The notes beneath the pieces are model-generated. The model was given only the letters and a program-made list of their open reading frames with translations. It searched no databases and was not told where the DNA came from. DNA of 64,000 nt from assembly GCA_020025915.1 (NCBI GenBank), contig JAHHRH010000004.1, forward strand, positions 1 to 64,000, written 5' to 3'. Positions 7,005-16,270 of the stretch are shown in pieces (positions within the stretch are counted from its first letter, which is position 1; every line of letters starts with the position of its first letter). The stretch comes from Sutterella sp. (GTDB lineage Bacteria > Pseudomonadota > Gammaproteobacteria > Burkholderiales > Burkholderiaceae_F). A program made the position numbers and the translations under genes.

Positions 7005-8117
7005 TTATTGATAGGGATAGAGTGCCCCGAGAATGCGTGGGCCGGTGGCACGAGTTACGGCGGGTAAATTACCTGGTTGACGGTGAATAAAGCGTTCAGC
7101 AAGCCATGCAAAGGCTGCTGCTTCAACTTGCATGGGATGCATGCCAAGCGAGGATGTATCGAAGACTTTTCCTGTGAAGTGCTGGGTTAAGGCTTGTCGT
7201 AGCGTATGGTTGTAGGTGCCACCGCCACACAAAATTAAAGTTTTAGCTTCTGGCGCAAAACGTTCGACAGCGTCAATAACTGAACGCGCAGTCAGTTCGA
7301 CAAGGGTTCTAGCAATGTCTTCTGGTGCAAGACCCGGATGGCGGGCGAGGTGTTGATCAAGCCAAGCAGGTGAAAAAAGCTCGCGTCCCGTGGACTTTGG
7401 AAATGGTTTTGCAAAATAGGAGTCACCCAGAAAGTCGTCAAGTAGTTTAGGAATGACTTTGCCTGTAGCAGCCCATGCACCATTCTTGTCATAGGGCACG
7501 TGGAGAATGCGTTGAGTCCAGGTGTCGATCAACATATTAGCGGGCCCTGTGTCACCGCCTAAGATTGGTTGGTCAGATTTCGTTGCATTAGCAGGCAAAA
7601 TGGAAATGTTTGCAATACCACCTAAATTCAAAATGACACGCGCCTCATGACCTGAAAAGGTTCTGGCATGAAAAGCGGGAACCAATGGCGCTCCCTCGCC
7701 TCCTGCGGCAATGTCCCGATTCCGAAAGTCGCAGATGACATCAATGGCTGTCAGTTCTGCTAGAAGTGCAGGATGATTAAGCTGTAATGTAAAGCCTCGT
7801 TCTGGACGATGGCGGATCGTTTGACCATGAACGCCAATGGCGTCGACATCATTAGAGGTCAGTTGGGTTTTAGTTAAGAGCAATCGAACAGCTTCAGCAT
7901 AGTGATGTACAAGAGCAACGGAGGCTTCTCCCATACGATCAATCTCATTATCACCAGGAAGCGTTAAAGCTACGAGTTGTGTACGTAAGTTGTTTGGAAA
8001 GGGTAGTGAAATATGACCTAGATAGCTCATCGTATCCTTTTCAAAAGCCATGGCCACCGCATCAGTGCCATCTAAACTCGTGCCGGACATCAGGCCAAAC
8101 GTAATCGTTCTGTTCAT
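7005..8117 (-). CDS. anmK: Anhydro-N-acetylmuramic acid kinase
   Basis: This enzyme opens and phosphorylates 1,6-anhydroMurNAc to MurNAc-6-phosphate during cell-wall recycling, in the cytoplasm. The ATP-binding signature GLMSGTSLDGTDAVAM is at the N-terminus, with HGQTIRHRPERGFTLQ, LNLGGIANIS and GGDTGPANMLID. From ATG 8117 it is 370 residues, normal for the family. A TTG five codons upstream is also open but lacks a better ribosome site. It follows the M23 peptidase gene on the same strand, separated by a terminator. Confidence 0.95.
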   Translation of the reverse strand: MNRTITFGLMSGTSLDGTDAVAMAFEKDTMSYLGHISLPFPNNLRTQLVALTLPGDNEIDRMGEASVALVHHYAEAVRLLLTKTQLTSNDVDAIGVHGQTIRHRPERGFTLQLNHPALLAELTAIDVICDFRNRDIAAGGEGAPLVPAFHARTFSGHEARVILNLGGIANISILPANATKSDQPILGGDTGPANMLIDTWTQRILHVPYDKNGAWAATGKVIPKLLDDFLGDSYFAKPFPKSTGRELFSPAWLDQHLARHPGLAPEDIARTLVELTARSVIDAVERFAPEAKTLILCGGGTYNHTLRQALTQHFTGKVFDTSSLGMHPMQVEAAAFAWLAERFIHRQPGNLPAVTRATGPRILGALYPYQ

Positions 8118-8130
8118 TGCGAAAGCTACC

Positions 8131-8159
8131 AAAAAAGAAGCCGACCACGTGGTCGGCTT
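8131..8159 (-). terminator. Intrinsic terminator between the M23 gene and anmK
   Basis: AAGCCGACCAC followed directly by its exact reverse complement forms a 22-base perfect palindrome (8138-8159). On the minus strand it is followed by CTTTTTT (8131-8137). It ends the M23 peptidase transcript only 14 bases before the anmK start, so anmK depends on readthrough or on a promoter inside this region. Confidence 0.75.
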
Positions 8160-8167
8160 ATTCAGAA

Positions 8168-9694
8168 TTACTTCGAAGCTGAAGCTGCGTGTTGTGTTAG
8201 TTTAGCTGAAGGTGTTTCGTCTTCGTTACCAGGGTGATTGAGCAACTGGGTTGTAACAGTTGACGCTTCACGATGATGGGTTTTAATAAAAGTGGGCAAG
8301 GGAAGCGCTTCACTTTCGGCGAGTAAGTCAAAACGAGCCTGGATTGGATAGGCTAGTGTCTTTAATTGTGCTAACTGGAAAGCTGAGAGGTTCTCGGTGT
8401 CTGGTAGATCAGCCGTGCGTGGGTTGATCTGGACGCCGTTAAACATCAATTCGTAATGAAGATGTGGTCCCGTAGCAAGTCCGGAGCGACCCACATACCC
8501 AATCACATCACCACGTTGTACACGCTGCCCTTTTTTGAGTCCCTCTGTGATGCGAGACATATGTGCATATAAAGTGGTGCGACCCAAGCCGTGATCAATT
8601 TTTACGTAGCGACCATAGCCTTTGCGTTCATAGCCGACATAGCTAATGGTTCCATCTGCTGCAGCAAAGATGCGAGAGCCTGAAGGAGCGCGGAAATCAG
8701 TACCGTTATGCGGACGAAGAACGCCTGTAACAGGATGGCGACGTAACGGTGAGAATTCACTGCTGACGTCTTGAACGTCAAGTGGTACACGGATAAAGGT
8801 TTGTTGAGAGGCTCGCCCTTCAAGGGTATAAAAGCCGCCGATACGATCGTCATTGTTAAACCAGTAGGCTTCGTGAACTTCATCGTTTGCAACAACTTGA
8901 ACAGCTAAAAGCTGACCATTTCGAATGAAGTTTCCACCAGCAAATTTGCGTTCATAGATCAAACGTAAGGCGTCACCATTTTTGATGGAACGAAGCGGAT
9001 TATCTGCTCCATCCCAGACAACCTTAAGTTGACTGGCGATGTCTGCTGGAATTTTGAGTGTGTCAACAGTCGCTTTGAAGCCATTGGATGCTAGGCCAGA
9101 AATACTTTCTTCTAGCGTATCAAAAGCAACGGCGAATTCTGCGCTTGCAAAGAGTTCACCAGCACGAGTGACTTCGATGCGGCGGCTATCTTGAGGGTGC
9201 GGTCCTTCAAGATAAAGATGTAAGTAAGCTAAGCGTCCGTCAGGAAAAATCCCTGCGGTAACGTACTGGCCGGGTTGTGGCAAGACAAAGGGACTAAGAC
9301 GTGGCTCTGATCGAATGTAAGCGACGGCCTTTGGATCTTGGATTTCCAGACGAGCCAATAAAGAACCGAATGTTTCCCCAGTACGTGCCGTTATACTCTT
9401 CGGCGTGACCGAACCGCCTCGACGCAATGCCTCTAGGGCTTCTTTGAGAACGTTATCGTCAACACTCTGTGTTACGTATGTTACTCGAGGCTTTTCTTGT
9501 GCCAACGTAGGCGCGACGCCAAGTAGCCCCCCCGTACTCCCTAGCACAACACAGGATGCGAGTCCAACGGTGGCGGCCTGAGTCAAGCGTTTGTTAGGAT
9601 GACGCAACCGAGTATTTGCACTCGAGCGTAACCAAGAACGAAACGCTTTGCCTGCGGAGCGTAATTGCCTTGCAATAAGAGAGGGGGCAGTCAT
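8168..9694 (-). CDS. M23 family peptidoglycan metallopeptidase (LytM type)
   Basis: This envelope enzyme or activator has a C-terminal LytM/M23 domain that cuts peptide cross-links of peptidoglycan. Zinc-site motifs are present: HNGTDFRAPSG (His and Asp) and GPHLHYELMFNG (HLH), with GRYVKIDHGLGRTTLYAHMS between. An N-terminal stretch of about 40 residues precedes a membrane or signal segment (ATVGLASCVVLGSTGGLLGVA, broken by AQEKPR). A LysM/OapA-like region follows at about residues 90-165 (ITARTGETFGSLLARLEI). It is 508 residues, like MepM/YebA relatives. It is divergent from tyrS, as in other Burkholderiales. Substrate specificity cannot be read from the sequence. Confidence 0.9.
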   Translation of the reverse strand: MTAPSLIARQLRSAGKAFRSWLRSSANTRLRHPNKRLTQAATVGLASCVVLGSTGGLLGVAPTLAQEKPRVTYVTQSVDDNVLKEALEALRRGGSVTPKSITARTGETFGSLLARLEIQDPKAVAYIRSEPRLSPFVLPQPGQYVTAGIFPDGRLAYLHLYLEGPHPQDSRRIEVTRAGELFASAEFAVAFDTLEESISGLASNGFKATVDTLKIPADIASQLKVVWDGADNPLRSIKNGDALRLIYERKFAGGNFIRNGQLLAVQVVANDEVHEAYWFNNDDRIGGFYTLEGRASQQTFIRVPLDVQDVSSEFSPLRRHPVTGVLRPHNGTDFRAPSGSRIFAAADGTISYVGYERKGYGRYVKIDHGLGRTTLYAHMSRITEGLKKGQRVQRGDVIGYVGRSGLATGPHLHYELMFNGVQINPRTADLPDTENLSAFQLAQLKTLAYPIQARFDLLAESEALPLPTFIKTHHREASTVTTQLLNHPGNEDETPSAKLTQHAASASK

Positions 9695-9867
9695 GAGGGG
9701 TATAGAGTTGCGAAAGGCGTGAAAAAAGGGAACAATAATAAATCTGATATTTTAAAACAGATCACCCAATCGGCCTTTAGAAAACGGGACTCAAAATGGT
9801 TACAGATTGAGCCTACATAGCTGAAAAGGGATTTGAGCCAATTTTTAGTAATAGCAAAGGGATACTG

Positions 9868-11127
9868 ATGACTGTTGAGTTAGACAAAGCTCAGGCGGAA
9901 AAGAAGCTGCTCGTGACGGATGAGATCCGTGAAGCCATGGCGTTGATTCGTCGTGGAACGGATACGTTTTTGATCGAAGAAGAATTCGAACAGAAGCTCG
10001 CACGAGCCAAAATGACGGGTACCCCGTTGCGTTGCAAGTTGGGTCTTGACCCGACGGCACCTGATATTCATATCGGTCATACGGTGGTTCTCAATAAGTT
10101 GCGTCAGTTACAAGACCTGGGGCATACCGTGATTTTCCTGGTGGGCGACTTTACGGCCGCGATCGGTGATCCCTCAGGCCGTAACGTGACGCGTCCGCCG
10201 TTGTCGCATGAACAGATTGTCGAAAATGCACAGACCTACTTGAACCAGGCGGGTTTGGTGCTTGATCTTGAACGAACAGAAGTGCGTTACAACTCTGAAT
10301 GGTGTAACGATCTGGGTTCGGTAGGCCTGATTCAGTTGGCTTCGCGTTATACGTTGGCTCGTTTGCTCGAACGCGACGACTTCGCTAAGCGCTATGCTGA
10401 ACAAGCTCCGATCGCTATGCATGAACTGATCTATCCTCTGATGCAGGGATATGACTCTGTGGCACTCAAGGCTGACCTTGAATTAGGTGGCTCTGATCAG
10501 CGTTTTAACCTCTTGGTGGGGCGTGAACTCCAACGTCAGTATGGTCAGGAACCGCAGTGCATTTTGACGATGCCGTTGTTGGTGGGTCTTGATGGCCAAG
10601 TTAAGATGAGTAAGAGTAAGCATAACTACATCGGCATTACGGATGCTCCGAACGATATGTTTGGCAAGGTGATGTCGATCTCTGATGCCTTGATGTGGGA
10701 TTGGTATGACCTCTTAAGCTTGCGTGGCAATGCTGAAATTGCTCAGCTTAAGAAGGAGTGTGCTGAAGGCTGCAACCCCCGTGATGCGAAAGTGTTGCTT
10801 GCGAAGGAGATCGTGGGACGCTTCCACTCGGATGCCGCTGCGACGGCTGCCGAAGAAGAATTTAATGCACGCTTCCGTGCGGGTGCGATGCCGAGCGATA
10901 TTCCAGAAATGACCGTGACAGCCTCTGAAGGTGAAATCGGCATTGGTCAATTGTTGAAGACGACAGGTTTGGTAGCTTCTACGAGCGAAGCAAACCGCAA
11001 CATTGATCAGGGAGGTGTCAAGATTGATGGTCAGAAGGTGTCTGATCGCGGTCTCAAGCTTCACACTGGCGATGTGATCACGGTTCAGGTGGGTAAGCGT
11101 AAGTGGGCCAAAATCACGGTCGCTTAA
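9868..11127 (+). CDS. tyrS: Tyrosyl-tRNA synthetase
   Basis: Class I aminoacyl-tRNA synthetase that charges tRNA-Tyr. It has the HIGH motif (68-71, within [21 protein letters not shown]), the tyrosine-site segment [18 protein letters not shown], and KMSKS at 246-250. An S4 RNA-binding domain lies at the C-terminus (about 350-415, containing [18 protein letters not shown]). The 419-residue length and KMSKS form fit the TyrS type common in Proteobacteria. dtd follows after 13 bases, so tRNA charging and D-Tyr-tRNA clearance are likely co-expressed. Confidence 0.97.
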   Translation: MTVELDKAQAEKKLLVTDEIREAMALIRRGTDTFLIEEEFEQKLARAKMTGTPLRCKLGLDPTAPDIHIGHTVVLNKLRQLQDLGHTVIFLVGDFTAAIGDPSGRNVTRPPLSHEQIVENAQTYLNQAGLVLDLERTEVRYNSEWCNDLGSVGLIQLASRYTLARLLERDDFAKRYAEQAPIAMHELIYPLMQGYDSVALKADLELGGSDQRFNLLVGRELQRQYGQEPQCILTMPLLVGLDGQVKMSKSKHNYIGITDAPNDMFGKVMSISDALMWDWYDLLSLRGNAEIAQLKKECAEGCNPRDAKVLLAKEIVGRFHSDAAATAAEEEFNARFRAGAMPSDIPEMTVTASEGEIGIGQLLKTTGLVASTSEANRNIDQGGVKIDGQKVSDRGLKLHTGDVITVQVGKRKWAKITVA

Positions 11128-11140
11128 TTGAGGTTTACCC

Positions 11141-11578
11141 ATGATTGTGCTTGTGCAACGTGTGACCCAAGCAAGCGTGCAGGTCAACGACAAGATCATT
11201 GGCGCGGTTCAAAAAGGGCTCCTCGCATTCATTTGTGGGGAACCCGGCGATACGCCTGAAACGATTGAAAAGTTGGCGTGTAAAGTGGCGAAATTGCGCA
11301 TCTTTTCGGATGACTTAGGCAAGATGAATTTGAGTGTTTGTGACGTGGGTGGTGACGTGCTTTGCGTGTCGCAATTTACACTCGCGGCAGATACGCGCTC
11401 AGGTAATCGACCGAGCTTTTCTAATGCGGCATCCCCTGAAGAAGGGCAACTGGCTTATGAGGCGTTTGTGACGGCTTTACGTGCGCAAGGACTTTCGTGC
11501 CCGACAGGCCGGTTTGGCGCAGAGATGAAAGTCTCGCTCGTTAATGATGGCCCTGCCACATTTTGGCTTAAATTGTGA
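11141..11578 (+). CDS. dtd: D-aminoacyl-tRNA deacylase
   Basis: This enzyme hydrolyses D-Tyr and other D-amino acids from mis-charged tRNA. At 145 residues it matches the family exactly. The N-terminus MIVLVQRVTQASVQV, the catalytic-region motif SQFTLAAD and the C-terminal LVNDGPATFWLKL are visible. The chirality-check motif is usually Gly-Pro-Val-Thr; here it reads Gly-Pro-Ala-Thr, a conservative change. It is likely co-transcribed with tyrS. Confidence 0.96.
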   Translation: MIVLVQRVTQASVQVNDKIIGAVQKGLLAFICGEPGDTPETIEKLACKVAKLRIFSDDLGKMNLSVCDVGGDVLCVSQFTLAADTRSGNRPSFSNAASPEEGQLAYEAFVTALRAQGLSCPTGRFGAEMKVSLVNDGPATFWLKL

Positions 11579-11681
11579 GCCAAAAGTAAGTCCTTTTCCT
11601 CATGTGGTTTGTTTGAACGCAGAGGAGTTTGGATAAGCAAAATCGATCAAAGGTTGATCAACGCAATCTGATGCTATAAAG

Positions 11682-11713
11682 GAAGACGCTCGACGAATAT
11701 GTCAAGCGTCTTC
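11682..11713 (+). repeat. Inverted repeat upstream of the PEBP gene
   Basis: GAAGACGCT and AGCGTCTTC are perfect 9-base arms around a 14-base loop. They end 11 bases before the GGAGGT ribosome site of the next gene. It may be a terminator of tyrS-dtd lacking a T-run, or a leader hairpin. Confidence 0.45.
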
Positions 11714-11735
11714 TCAAAAGACATGGAGGTGTCAC

Positions 11736-12335
11736 TTGAAGCTGATTTCAGAAAATTTTGCTCAAGGTGAATTGATTCCTGAAGCGTTTGCTTGGGGGCG
11801 TATTGGTTCAGAAGGGACGGTACGTTCTGCAAATCTGAACCCGCATTTGGCTTGGTCTAATGTGCCCGAAGGAACTGCTTCTTTTGTATTGGCTTGTCTC
11901 GATGATGATGTGCCAACTCAGTTAGAGGAGCGAGATCTTTCAGGTGAGCTTCCTGTGTCTCAACCTCGACGCTGTTTTGTACATTGGGTTCAGCCCAATT
12001 GTCCAGTGACTGTGCGCGAAATTCCCGAAGGCGCTTTGGCGGAAACGAAAAAGTGTACCCCAGGGTTTGGCGATTTGGGTATCAACGATTACAGTCGTGG
12101 TGCTCGTCCTGTGCCCGGTGAAACGGGGACAGGATATGATGGACCTTGTCCGCCATTTTTTGATGCCCGTTGGCATTACTACCGCTTTATGGTGTTCGCA
12201 TTAGATGTCGAAAAACTTGCTTTACCAGCAGAGTTTACTTGGCAGGATGTTGAAGTAGCCATGAAGGGCCACGTCATTACGTCGGCAGAATTAGTTGGTC
12301 GCTATACGCTCAATCCGCGTCTTGCTACTGAATAA
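11736..12335 (+). CDS. YbhB/YbcL family (PEBP-like, Raf kinase inhibitor-like) protein
   Basis: This 199-residue protein of the phosphatidylethanolamine-binding-protein fold has a biochemical role in bacteria that is not settled. Visible family features are PHLAWSNVPEGTASFVLACLDDD, FVHWVQ, the GINDY loop and GYDGPCPPFFDARWHYYRFMVFALD, which form the anion-binding pocket. The start is a TTG at 11736, chosen because a full GGAGGT lies 5 bases upstream and an ATG nearby is out of frame. No signal peptide is visible, so it is probably cytoplasmic. Confidence 0.88.
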   Translation: MKLISENFAQGELIPEAFAWGRIGSEGTVRSANLNPHLAWSNVPEGTASFVLACLDDDVPTQLEERDLSGELPVSQPRRCFVHWVQPNCPVTVREIPEGALAETKKCTPGFGDLGINDYSRGARPVPGETGTGYDGPCPPFFDARWHYYRFMVFALDVEKLALPAEFTWQDVEVAMKGHVITSAELVGRYTLNPRLATE

Positions 12336-12352
12336 TTTTTGTTATTCACCCG

Positions 12353-12394
12353 TTAGCACATTCGATGCGTTGTGTTTCGAAGTGCTAGCTTTTC
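12353..12394 (+). terminator. Terminator-like hairpin directly before glyA
   Basis: TAGCAC-a-TTCGA (12354-12365) pairs with TCGAAGTGCTA (12377-12387) with a single bulged A, followed by GCTTTTC. The glyA ribosome site AAGGA begins about where the structure ends. It could terminate the PEBP transcript or control glyA. Confidence 0.5.
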
Positions 12395-12409
12395 TAAGGA
12401 ACTGAAGTC

Positions 12410-13672
12410 GTGTTCAAACGCTCCAATACTATCGCTGTGGTCGATCCTGAACTTTGGGATGTTGTCTGCCACGAATCTACCCGTCAGGAAGATCACATTG
12501 AGCTGATCGCGAGTGAAAACTATGCCTCTCCAGCAGTTATGCAGGCTCAGGGTTCTTGCCTTACCAACAAGTATGCTGAAGGCTATCCTGGTAAGCGCTA
12601 CTACGGTGGTTGCGAACATGTCGACGTAGCTGAAAGTCTCGCGATCGAACGTGCTAAGAAGCTCTTTTGTGAGCCCGCTGGCGTCGAAATGGCTGTGAAC
12701 GTGCAGCCGCATTCTGGTGCACAGGCTAACTCTGCCGTTTATTTCGGTTTGCTTGAGCCGGGCGATACGATTATGGGTCTTTCGCTTGCCGAAGGTGGTC
12801 ACTTGACCCATGGTATGCATCTCAATTATTCGGGTCGTTACTTCAAAGTGGTTCCCTATGGCCTCGATGAAAATGAAGCCATTGATTACGACCGCGTTGA
12901 AGCTTTGGCTAAGGAACATAAGCCAAAGATCATTGTGACGGGGGCTTCTGCTTATTCGCTCCGCATTGACTTCAAGCGCTTTGCTGACATTGCTCATAGC
13001 GTTGGTGCATTGTTGATGGTCGACATGGCTCATTATGCTGGTTTGATCGCGGCTGGTGTCTATCCCACGCCGTTTGGTTATGCTGACATTGTAACGACGA
13101 CAACCCATAAGACGTTGCGTGGTCCGCGCGGTGGTTTGATCTTTGTTCGTCCCGACCTTGAAAAGAAGATCAATTCTGCAGTCTTCCCTGGGATGCAGGG
13201 GGGGCCTTTGATGCACGTGATTGCAGCAAAGGCTGTGGCACTTAAGGAAGCTCTGGATCCGTCCTTTAAGGTCTATGGTGAACAGTGCATTAAGAACGCA
13301 GCTGCGATGGCCGACGAATTGGTTAAGCGCGGTCTTCGCATTGTGTCGGGTCACACAGAAAGCCATGTCATGCTTGTTGACCTTCGTTCTTTGAAGATTA
13401 CGGGTAAGGCAGCTGAAGCGTTGCTCAATGCTGCTCATATCACTGTCAATAAGAATGCGATTCCGAATGATCCTGAAAAGCCCTTTGTCACGTCTGGTAT
13501 CCGTTTGGGTTCGCCTGCCATGACGACGCGTGGTTTCGGAGAAGCCGAGGTTCGTAAGGTAGCTAATTTGATCGTTGATTTGCTCGAAGCTCCTGAAGAT
13601 CAGGCTGTGTTTGAGCGTGTCAAGGCTGAGGTCGAAAAGCTCACGAAGGCTTTCCCGGTCTACTCTGACTAA
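12410..13672 (+). CDS. glyA: Serine hydroxymethyltransferase
   Basis: This PLP enzyme interconverts serine and glycine and feeds one-carbon units into tetrahydrofolate. It is 420 residues, normal for bacteria. It shows [33 protein letters not shown] and the PLP-lysine segment [15 protein letters not shown] (Lys near 234). It starts with GTG at 12410, about 9 bases after TAAGGA. The leader contains a strong hairpin. nrdR and the riboflavin genes follow downstream after a terminator. Confidence 0.97.
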   Translation: MFKRSNTIAVVDPELWDVVCHESTRQEDHIELIASENYASPAVMQAQGSCLTNKYAEGYPGKRYYGGCEHVDVAESLAIERAKKLFCEPAGVEMAVNVQPHSGAQANSAVYFGLLEPGDTIMGLSLAEGGHLTHGMHLNYSGRYFKVVPYGLDENEAIDYDRVEALAKEHKPKIIVTGASAYSLRIDFKRFADIAHSVGALLMVDMAHYAGLIAAGVYPTPFGYADIVTTTTHKTLRGPRGGLIFVRPDLEKKINSAVFPGMQGGPLMHVIAAKAVALKEALDPSFKVYGEQCIKNAAAMADELVKRGLRIVSGHTESHVMLVDLRSLKITGKAAEALLNAAHITVNKNAIPNDPEKPFVTSGIRLGSPAMTTRGFGEAEVRKVANLIVDLLEAPEDQAVFERVKAEVEKLTKAFPVYSD

Positions 13673-13705
13673 GCAAAAGCTTAAAAAGTACCTTTAGACA
13701 TACTA

Positions 13706-13742
13706 GGGCTGATGTTTTCTATAAAGCATCAGCCCATATTTT
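13706..13742 (+). terminator. Intrinsic terminator of glyA
   Basis: GGGCTGATG pairs perfectly with CATCAGCCC over a 12-base loop, followed by ATATTTTG. It lies 34 bases after the stop codon. Confidence 0.75.
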
Positions 13743-13754
13743 GTATGTAATCCC

Positions 13755-13784
13755 TTGATCTTTTACATAAAGAGGCGCTAAACT
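13755..13784 (+). promoter_or_regulatory. Candidate promoter of nrdR-ribD-ribE
   Basis: TTGATC (13755-13760) and TAAACT (13779-13784) have an 18-base spacer, 58 bases before nrdR. Called on motif only. Confidence 0.45.
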
Positions 13785-13842
13785 CAACAGCACTTCAATC
13801 TAGGCAGAGTTATCTCTGTGAGCAGTTTTAGGAGTGATGAAT

Positions 13843-14331
13843 ATGCGTTGTCCCTTTTGTCAAAATCCGGATACACAAGTAATTGATTCTCGTGCGCCGG
13901 AGGAGGGATATGTAATCCGTCGTCGACGTCGCTGTCCGAAGTGTGAAAAGCGCTTTACGACATTTGAACGTGCCCATTTGGCGATCCCGACTATTGTGAA
14001 GCGTGGCGGCGTGCGGTCAGAATACGATCGAGCCAAATTGTTGGCATCAATGTCTTTGGCTTTGCGCAAGCGTCCTGTATCGCCAGAAAAAATTGAAGAA
14101 GCCGTTGATGCGATTGAACAAGAAATGATTCTGACGGGAGAGCGTGAGATTCGTTCTAGTCGTTTAGGTGATTTGGTGTTGGCTGCTTTAAAGAAGCTCG
14201 ACACGATTGCCTATGTCCGTTTTGCATCGGTGTACTTCAATATCAATGATCCTCAGGCGTTTATCACGATGATTCGTGAGGCTGCTGAATTGGCAAAAAC
14301 CCCAGAACCGAAAGGTAACAAGGAAGCATGA
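13843..14331 (+). CDS. nrdR: Transcriptional repressor NrdR
   Basis: This nucleotide-sensing repressor of ribonucleotide reductase genes has two parts. A zinc ribbon carries CPFC (Cys3, Cys6) and CPKC (Cys31, Cys34), followed by an ATP-cone domain (IVKRGGVRSEYDRAKLLASMSLALRKRPVS). It is 162 residues from ATG 13843, which has GGAG 8 bases upstream. GTG and ATG codons at 13834 and 13837 sit on or too close to that ribosome site. The stop codon overlaps the ribD start, so the two are translationally coupled. No NrdR box was recognised in this window. Confidence 0.96.
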   Translation: MRCPFCQNPDTQVIDSRAPEEGYVIRRRRRCPKCEKRFTTFERAHLAIPTIVKRGGVRSEYDRAKLLASMSLALRKRPVSPEKIEEAVDAIEQEMILTGEREIRSSRLGDLVLAALKKLDTIAYVRFASVYFNINDPQAFITMIREAAELAKTPEPKGNKEA

Positions 14332-15419
14332 TGACGCAAGATGAAGAGTGGATGAGTTTGGCATTGGCGCAGGCGGGGAAAGCCCGTCGCTTGTCTGCAC
14401 CAAATCCTGCGGTAGGGGCTGTGATTGTGCGCGACGGCTGTGTCATTGGTTGTGGACATACTCAAGCTGTCGGCGGTTCTCATGCCGAAATTATGGCCTT
14501 AAGAGATGCACAAGCGAGAGGTGAATGCGTTGCAGGTGCAACGATGTATGTGACGCTTGAGCCTTGCTCGCACTACGGTCGTACCCCCCCTTGTGCTAAA
14601 GCATTGATTGAACATCGTCTGGGCCGCGTGGTTGTTGCTATATTGGATCCGAATCCTTTGGTTGCAGGTCGCGGTGTGCGTATGTTGACTGAAGCCGGGA
14701 TTTTGGTGACGACAGGGATTTGTGAAAACGAGGCTTTCAACGCAAATGTTGGTTTTATAACACGCATGACCACAGGACGACCTTGGGTTCGATTGAAGTG
14801 TGCTAGCACACTGGATGGTCGTACTGCTTTGCCTGACGGACGCTCTCAGTGGATTACAGGGAGCGATGCGCGTGAGGAAAATCAATGGTTGCGTGCTCGT
14901 TCAGGTGCCATTGTGACGGGCATTGGAACGGTTAAGGCAGATAATCCTCGTATGACGGTACGCCTTGCCGATCAGGTTCGTTTCCCGTTACGCATTGTGG
15001 TGGACGCCCAATTGGAAATCCCTCTGACGGCTCAGATTTTAGAGGGTGGAAATACCCTCATTGTGACGGCGTGTACCGATGAGAGCAAAGCGCAAGCCTT
15101 AAAGCAAAAGGGGGTCGAGATTTGGTACCTGCCAGATGAACAAAACCCTGAACGCGTTGACCTAGGTAAAATGCTTGACAGGTTAGGTGAACGTGAGGTG
15201 AACGAAGTGCACTTAGAAGCGGGGGCAGGCCTTAATGGTGCCTTCTTACACCAAAAATTGGTGGATGAGATCGTTCTGTTTATGGCACCTTGTTTCTTTG
15301 GTGCAGGAATGCCCATTGCTCACGTACCGCTACCCCAAACGCCTGACGACGCTCATCGTTGGAAAGTAACTGAATTGAGTCAGATCGGAGCGGATCTGCT
15401 TGTGATTATGAGGAGATAA
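14328..15419 (+). CDS. ribD: Bifunctional riboflavin biosynthesis deaminase/reductase RibD
   Basis: It carries out two steps of riboflavin synthesis: deamination of the pyrimidine intermediate, then reduction of the ribosyl side chain. The N-terminal deaminase has the zinc site HAE (52-54) and PCSHYGRTPPC (Cys80, Cys89). The C-terminal reductase starts near residue 150 (GRPWVRLKCASTLDGRTALPDG). It is 363 residues, the usual size. The start ATG overlaps the nrdR stop, and a second ATG follows at once. The next gene, ribE, begins 6 bases after the stop. Confidence 0.96.
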   Translation: MMTQDEEWMSLALAQAGKARRLSAPNPAVGAVIVRDGCVIGCGHTQAVGGSHAEIMALRDAQARGECVAGATMYVTLEPCSHYGRTPPCAKALIEHRLGRVVVAILDPNPLVAGRGVRMLTEAGILVTTGICENEAFNANVGFITRMTTGRPWVRLKCASTLDGRTALPDGRSQWITGSDAREENQWLRARSGAIVTGIGTVKADNPRMTVRLADQVRFPLRIVVDAQLEIPLTAQILEGGNTLIVTACTDESKAQALKQKGVEIWYLPDEQNPERVDLGKMLDRLGEREVNEVHLEAGAGLNGAFLHQKLVDEIVLFMAPCFFGAGMPIAHVPLPQTPDDAHRWKVTELSQIGADLLVIMRR

Positions 15420-15425
15420 CTCGAA

Positions 15426-16046
15426 ATGTTTACCGGTATTATTCAGGCGATCGGCAAAGTGCGCGAACCCGAACCTCTTGGTAATGGTGTGCGTCTCACG
15501 ATCGTAGCCCCGACGTTAGGTCTTGATGAAGTGCGCGTAGGAGATTCGATCGCTGTGAACGGTGCTTGCATGACTGTGATTGAAAAGACGGATACTGAAT
15601 TTAAGGTGGATGTCTCGGCTGAAAGCTTATCGAAGACGACGGGCTTGGATAGTTTTGGTGAAGTGAATTTGGAAAAAGCGATGCGCTTAGGTGACCGTGT
15701 GGACGGTCACTTAGTGAGCGGACACGTGGACGGCGTTGGTCAGGTTGAGTCGATGGTACAGGTCGCTGAATCTTGGCGTTTAGTCATTCGTGCACCGCGT
15801 GTCCTTTCCCCTTATTTGGCTTACAAGGGTTCCATCACTGTGAACGGCGTATCGCTCACGATAAATAAGGTCGAAGATACAGCCTTGGATACGTTGGTGA
15901 CGATTAATTTGATTCCGCACACAGTGGAAGTGACGACGCTCAAGCATTTGAAGGCTCAGAGTTACGTCAATCTCGAAATCGATACGATTGCGCGCTATGT
16001 CGAGCGTATGATGGCGCTCAAGAATGATGAAGAATCATTCTTTTAA
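15426..16046 (+). CDS. ribE: Riboflavin synthase alpha chain
   Basis: It dismutates 6,7-dimethyl-8-ribityllumazine to riboflavin. The protein is 206 residues and has the typical two tandem lumazine-binding repeats. Repeat one starts MFTGIIQAIGKV and contains VNGACMTV. Repeat two contains VNGVSLTINKV. It follows ribD directly. In many relatives ribBA comes next; here about 220 non-coding bases lead to ribH. Confidence 0.96.
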   Translation: MFTGIIQAIGKVREPEPLGNGVRLTIVAPTLGLDEVRVGDSIAVNGACMTVIEKTDTEFKVDVSAESLSKTTGLDSFGEVNLEKAMRLGDRVDGHLVSGHVDGVGQVESMVQVAESWRLVIRAPRVLSPYLAYKGSITVNGVSLTINKVEDTALDTLVTINLIPHTVEVTTLKHLKAQSYVNLEIDTIARYVERMMALKNDEESFF

Positions 16047-16110
16047 GCCCTCGAACGAGACATAAACAAACGAGAGCGGTATTCGACGCTCGAAAAACTT
16101 AGCTGAAATG

Positions 16111-16141
16111 CGGGCGAACGCGATATCTAAGCGTTCGCCCG
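16111..16141 (+). terminator. Strong hairpin between ribE and ribH
   Basis: CGGGCGAACGC (16111-16121) pairs perfectly with GCGTTCGCCCG (16131-16141) over a 9-base loop. The sequence after it (TGCTTTCG) has only a short T-run. It is a likely end for the nrdR-ribD-ribE transcript. Confidence 0.6.
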
Positions 16142-16170
16142 TGCTTTCGCGCTAGAATAGTAATTTACTA

Positions 16171-16213
16171 ACGGATACCTCTTAGGGGCATCCGTTCAGA
16201 GGGATTCTCCCTC
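16171..16213 (+). promoter_or_regulatory. Two tandem hairpins in the ribH leader
   Basis: ACGGAT (16171-16176) pairs with ATCCGT (16190-16195), and GAGGG (16199-16203) pairs with CCCTC (16209-16213). A TAGAAT -10-like hexamer lies at 16153-16158 just before them. The conserved FMN-riboswitch core was looked for and is not recognisable, so this is an unassigned structured leader. Confidence 0.4.
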
Positions 16214-16270
16214 GAACTCAGAATTTTGATAACAAATTAGCTCCCGCTTGCAGGCCTCAAGGAGACAGAA

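Noticed and set aside
12353..13438. 361-codon frame antisense to glyA
   Set aside because: Same cause: glyA is intact and conserved on the other strand, and the antisense product is composed of shadow codons.
16047..16270. FMN riboswitch before ribH
   Set aside because: The leader has hairpins and an AGGGGCA stretch, but the conserved FMN core (AGGG-type, ACCGGCGGT and GCCCGCGAGC segments) is not present in order.
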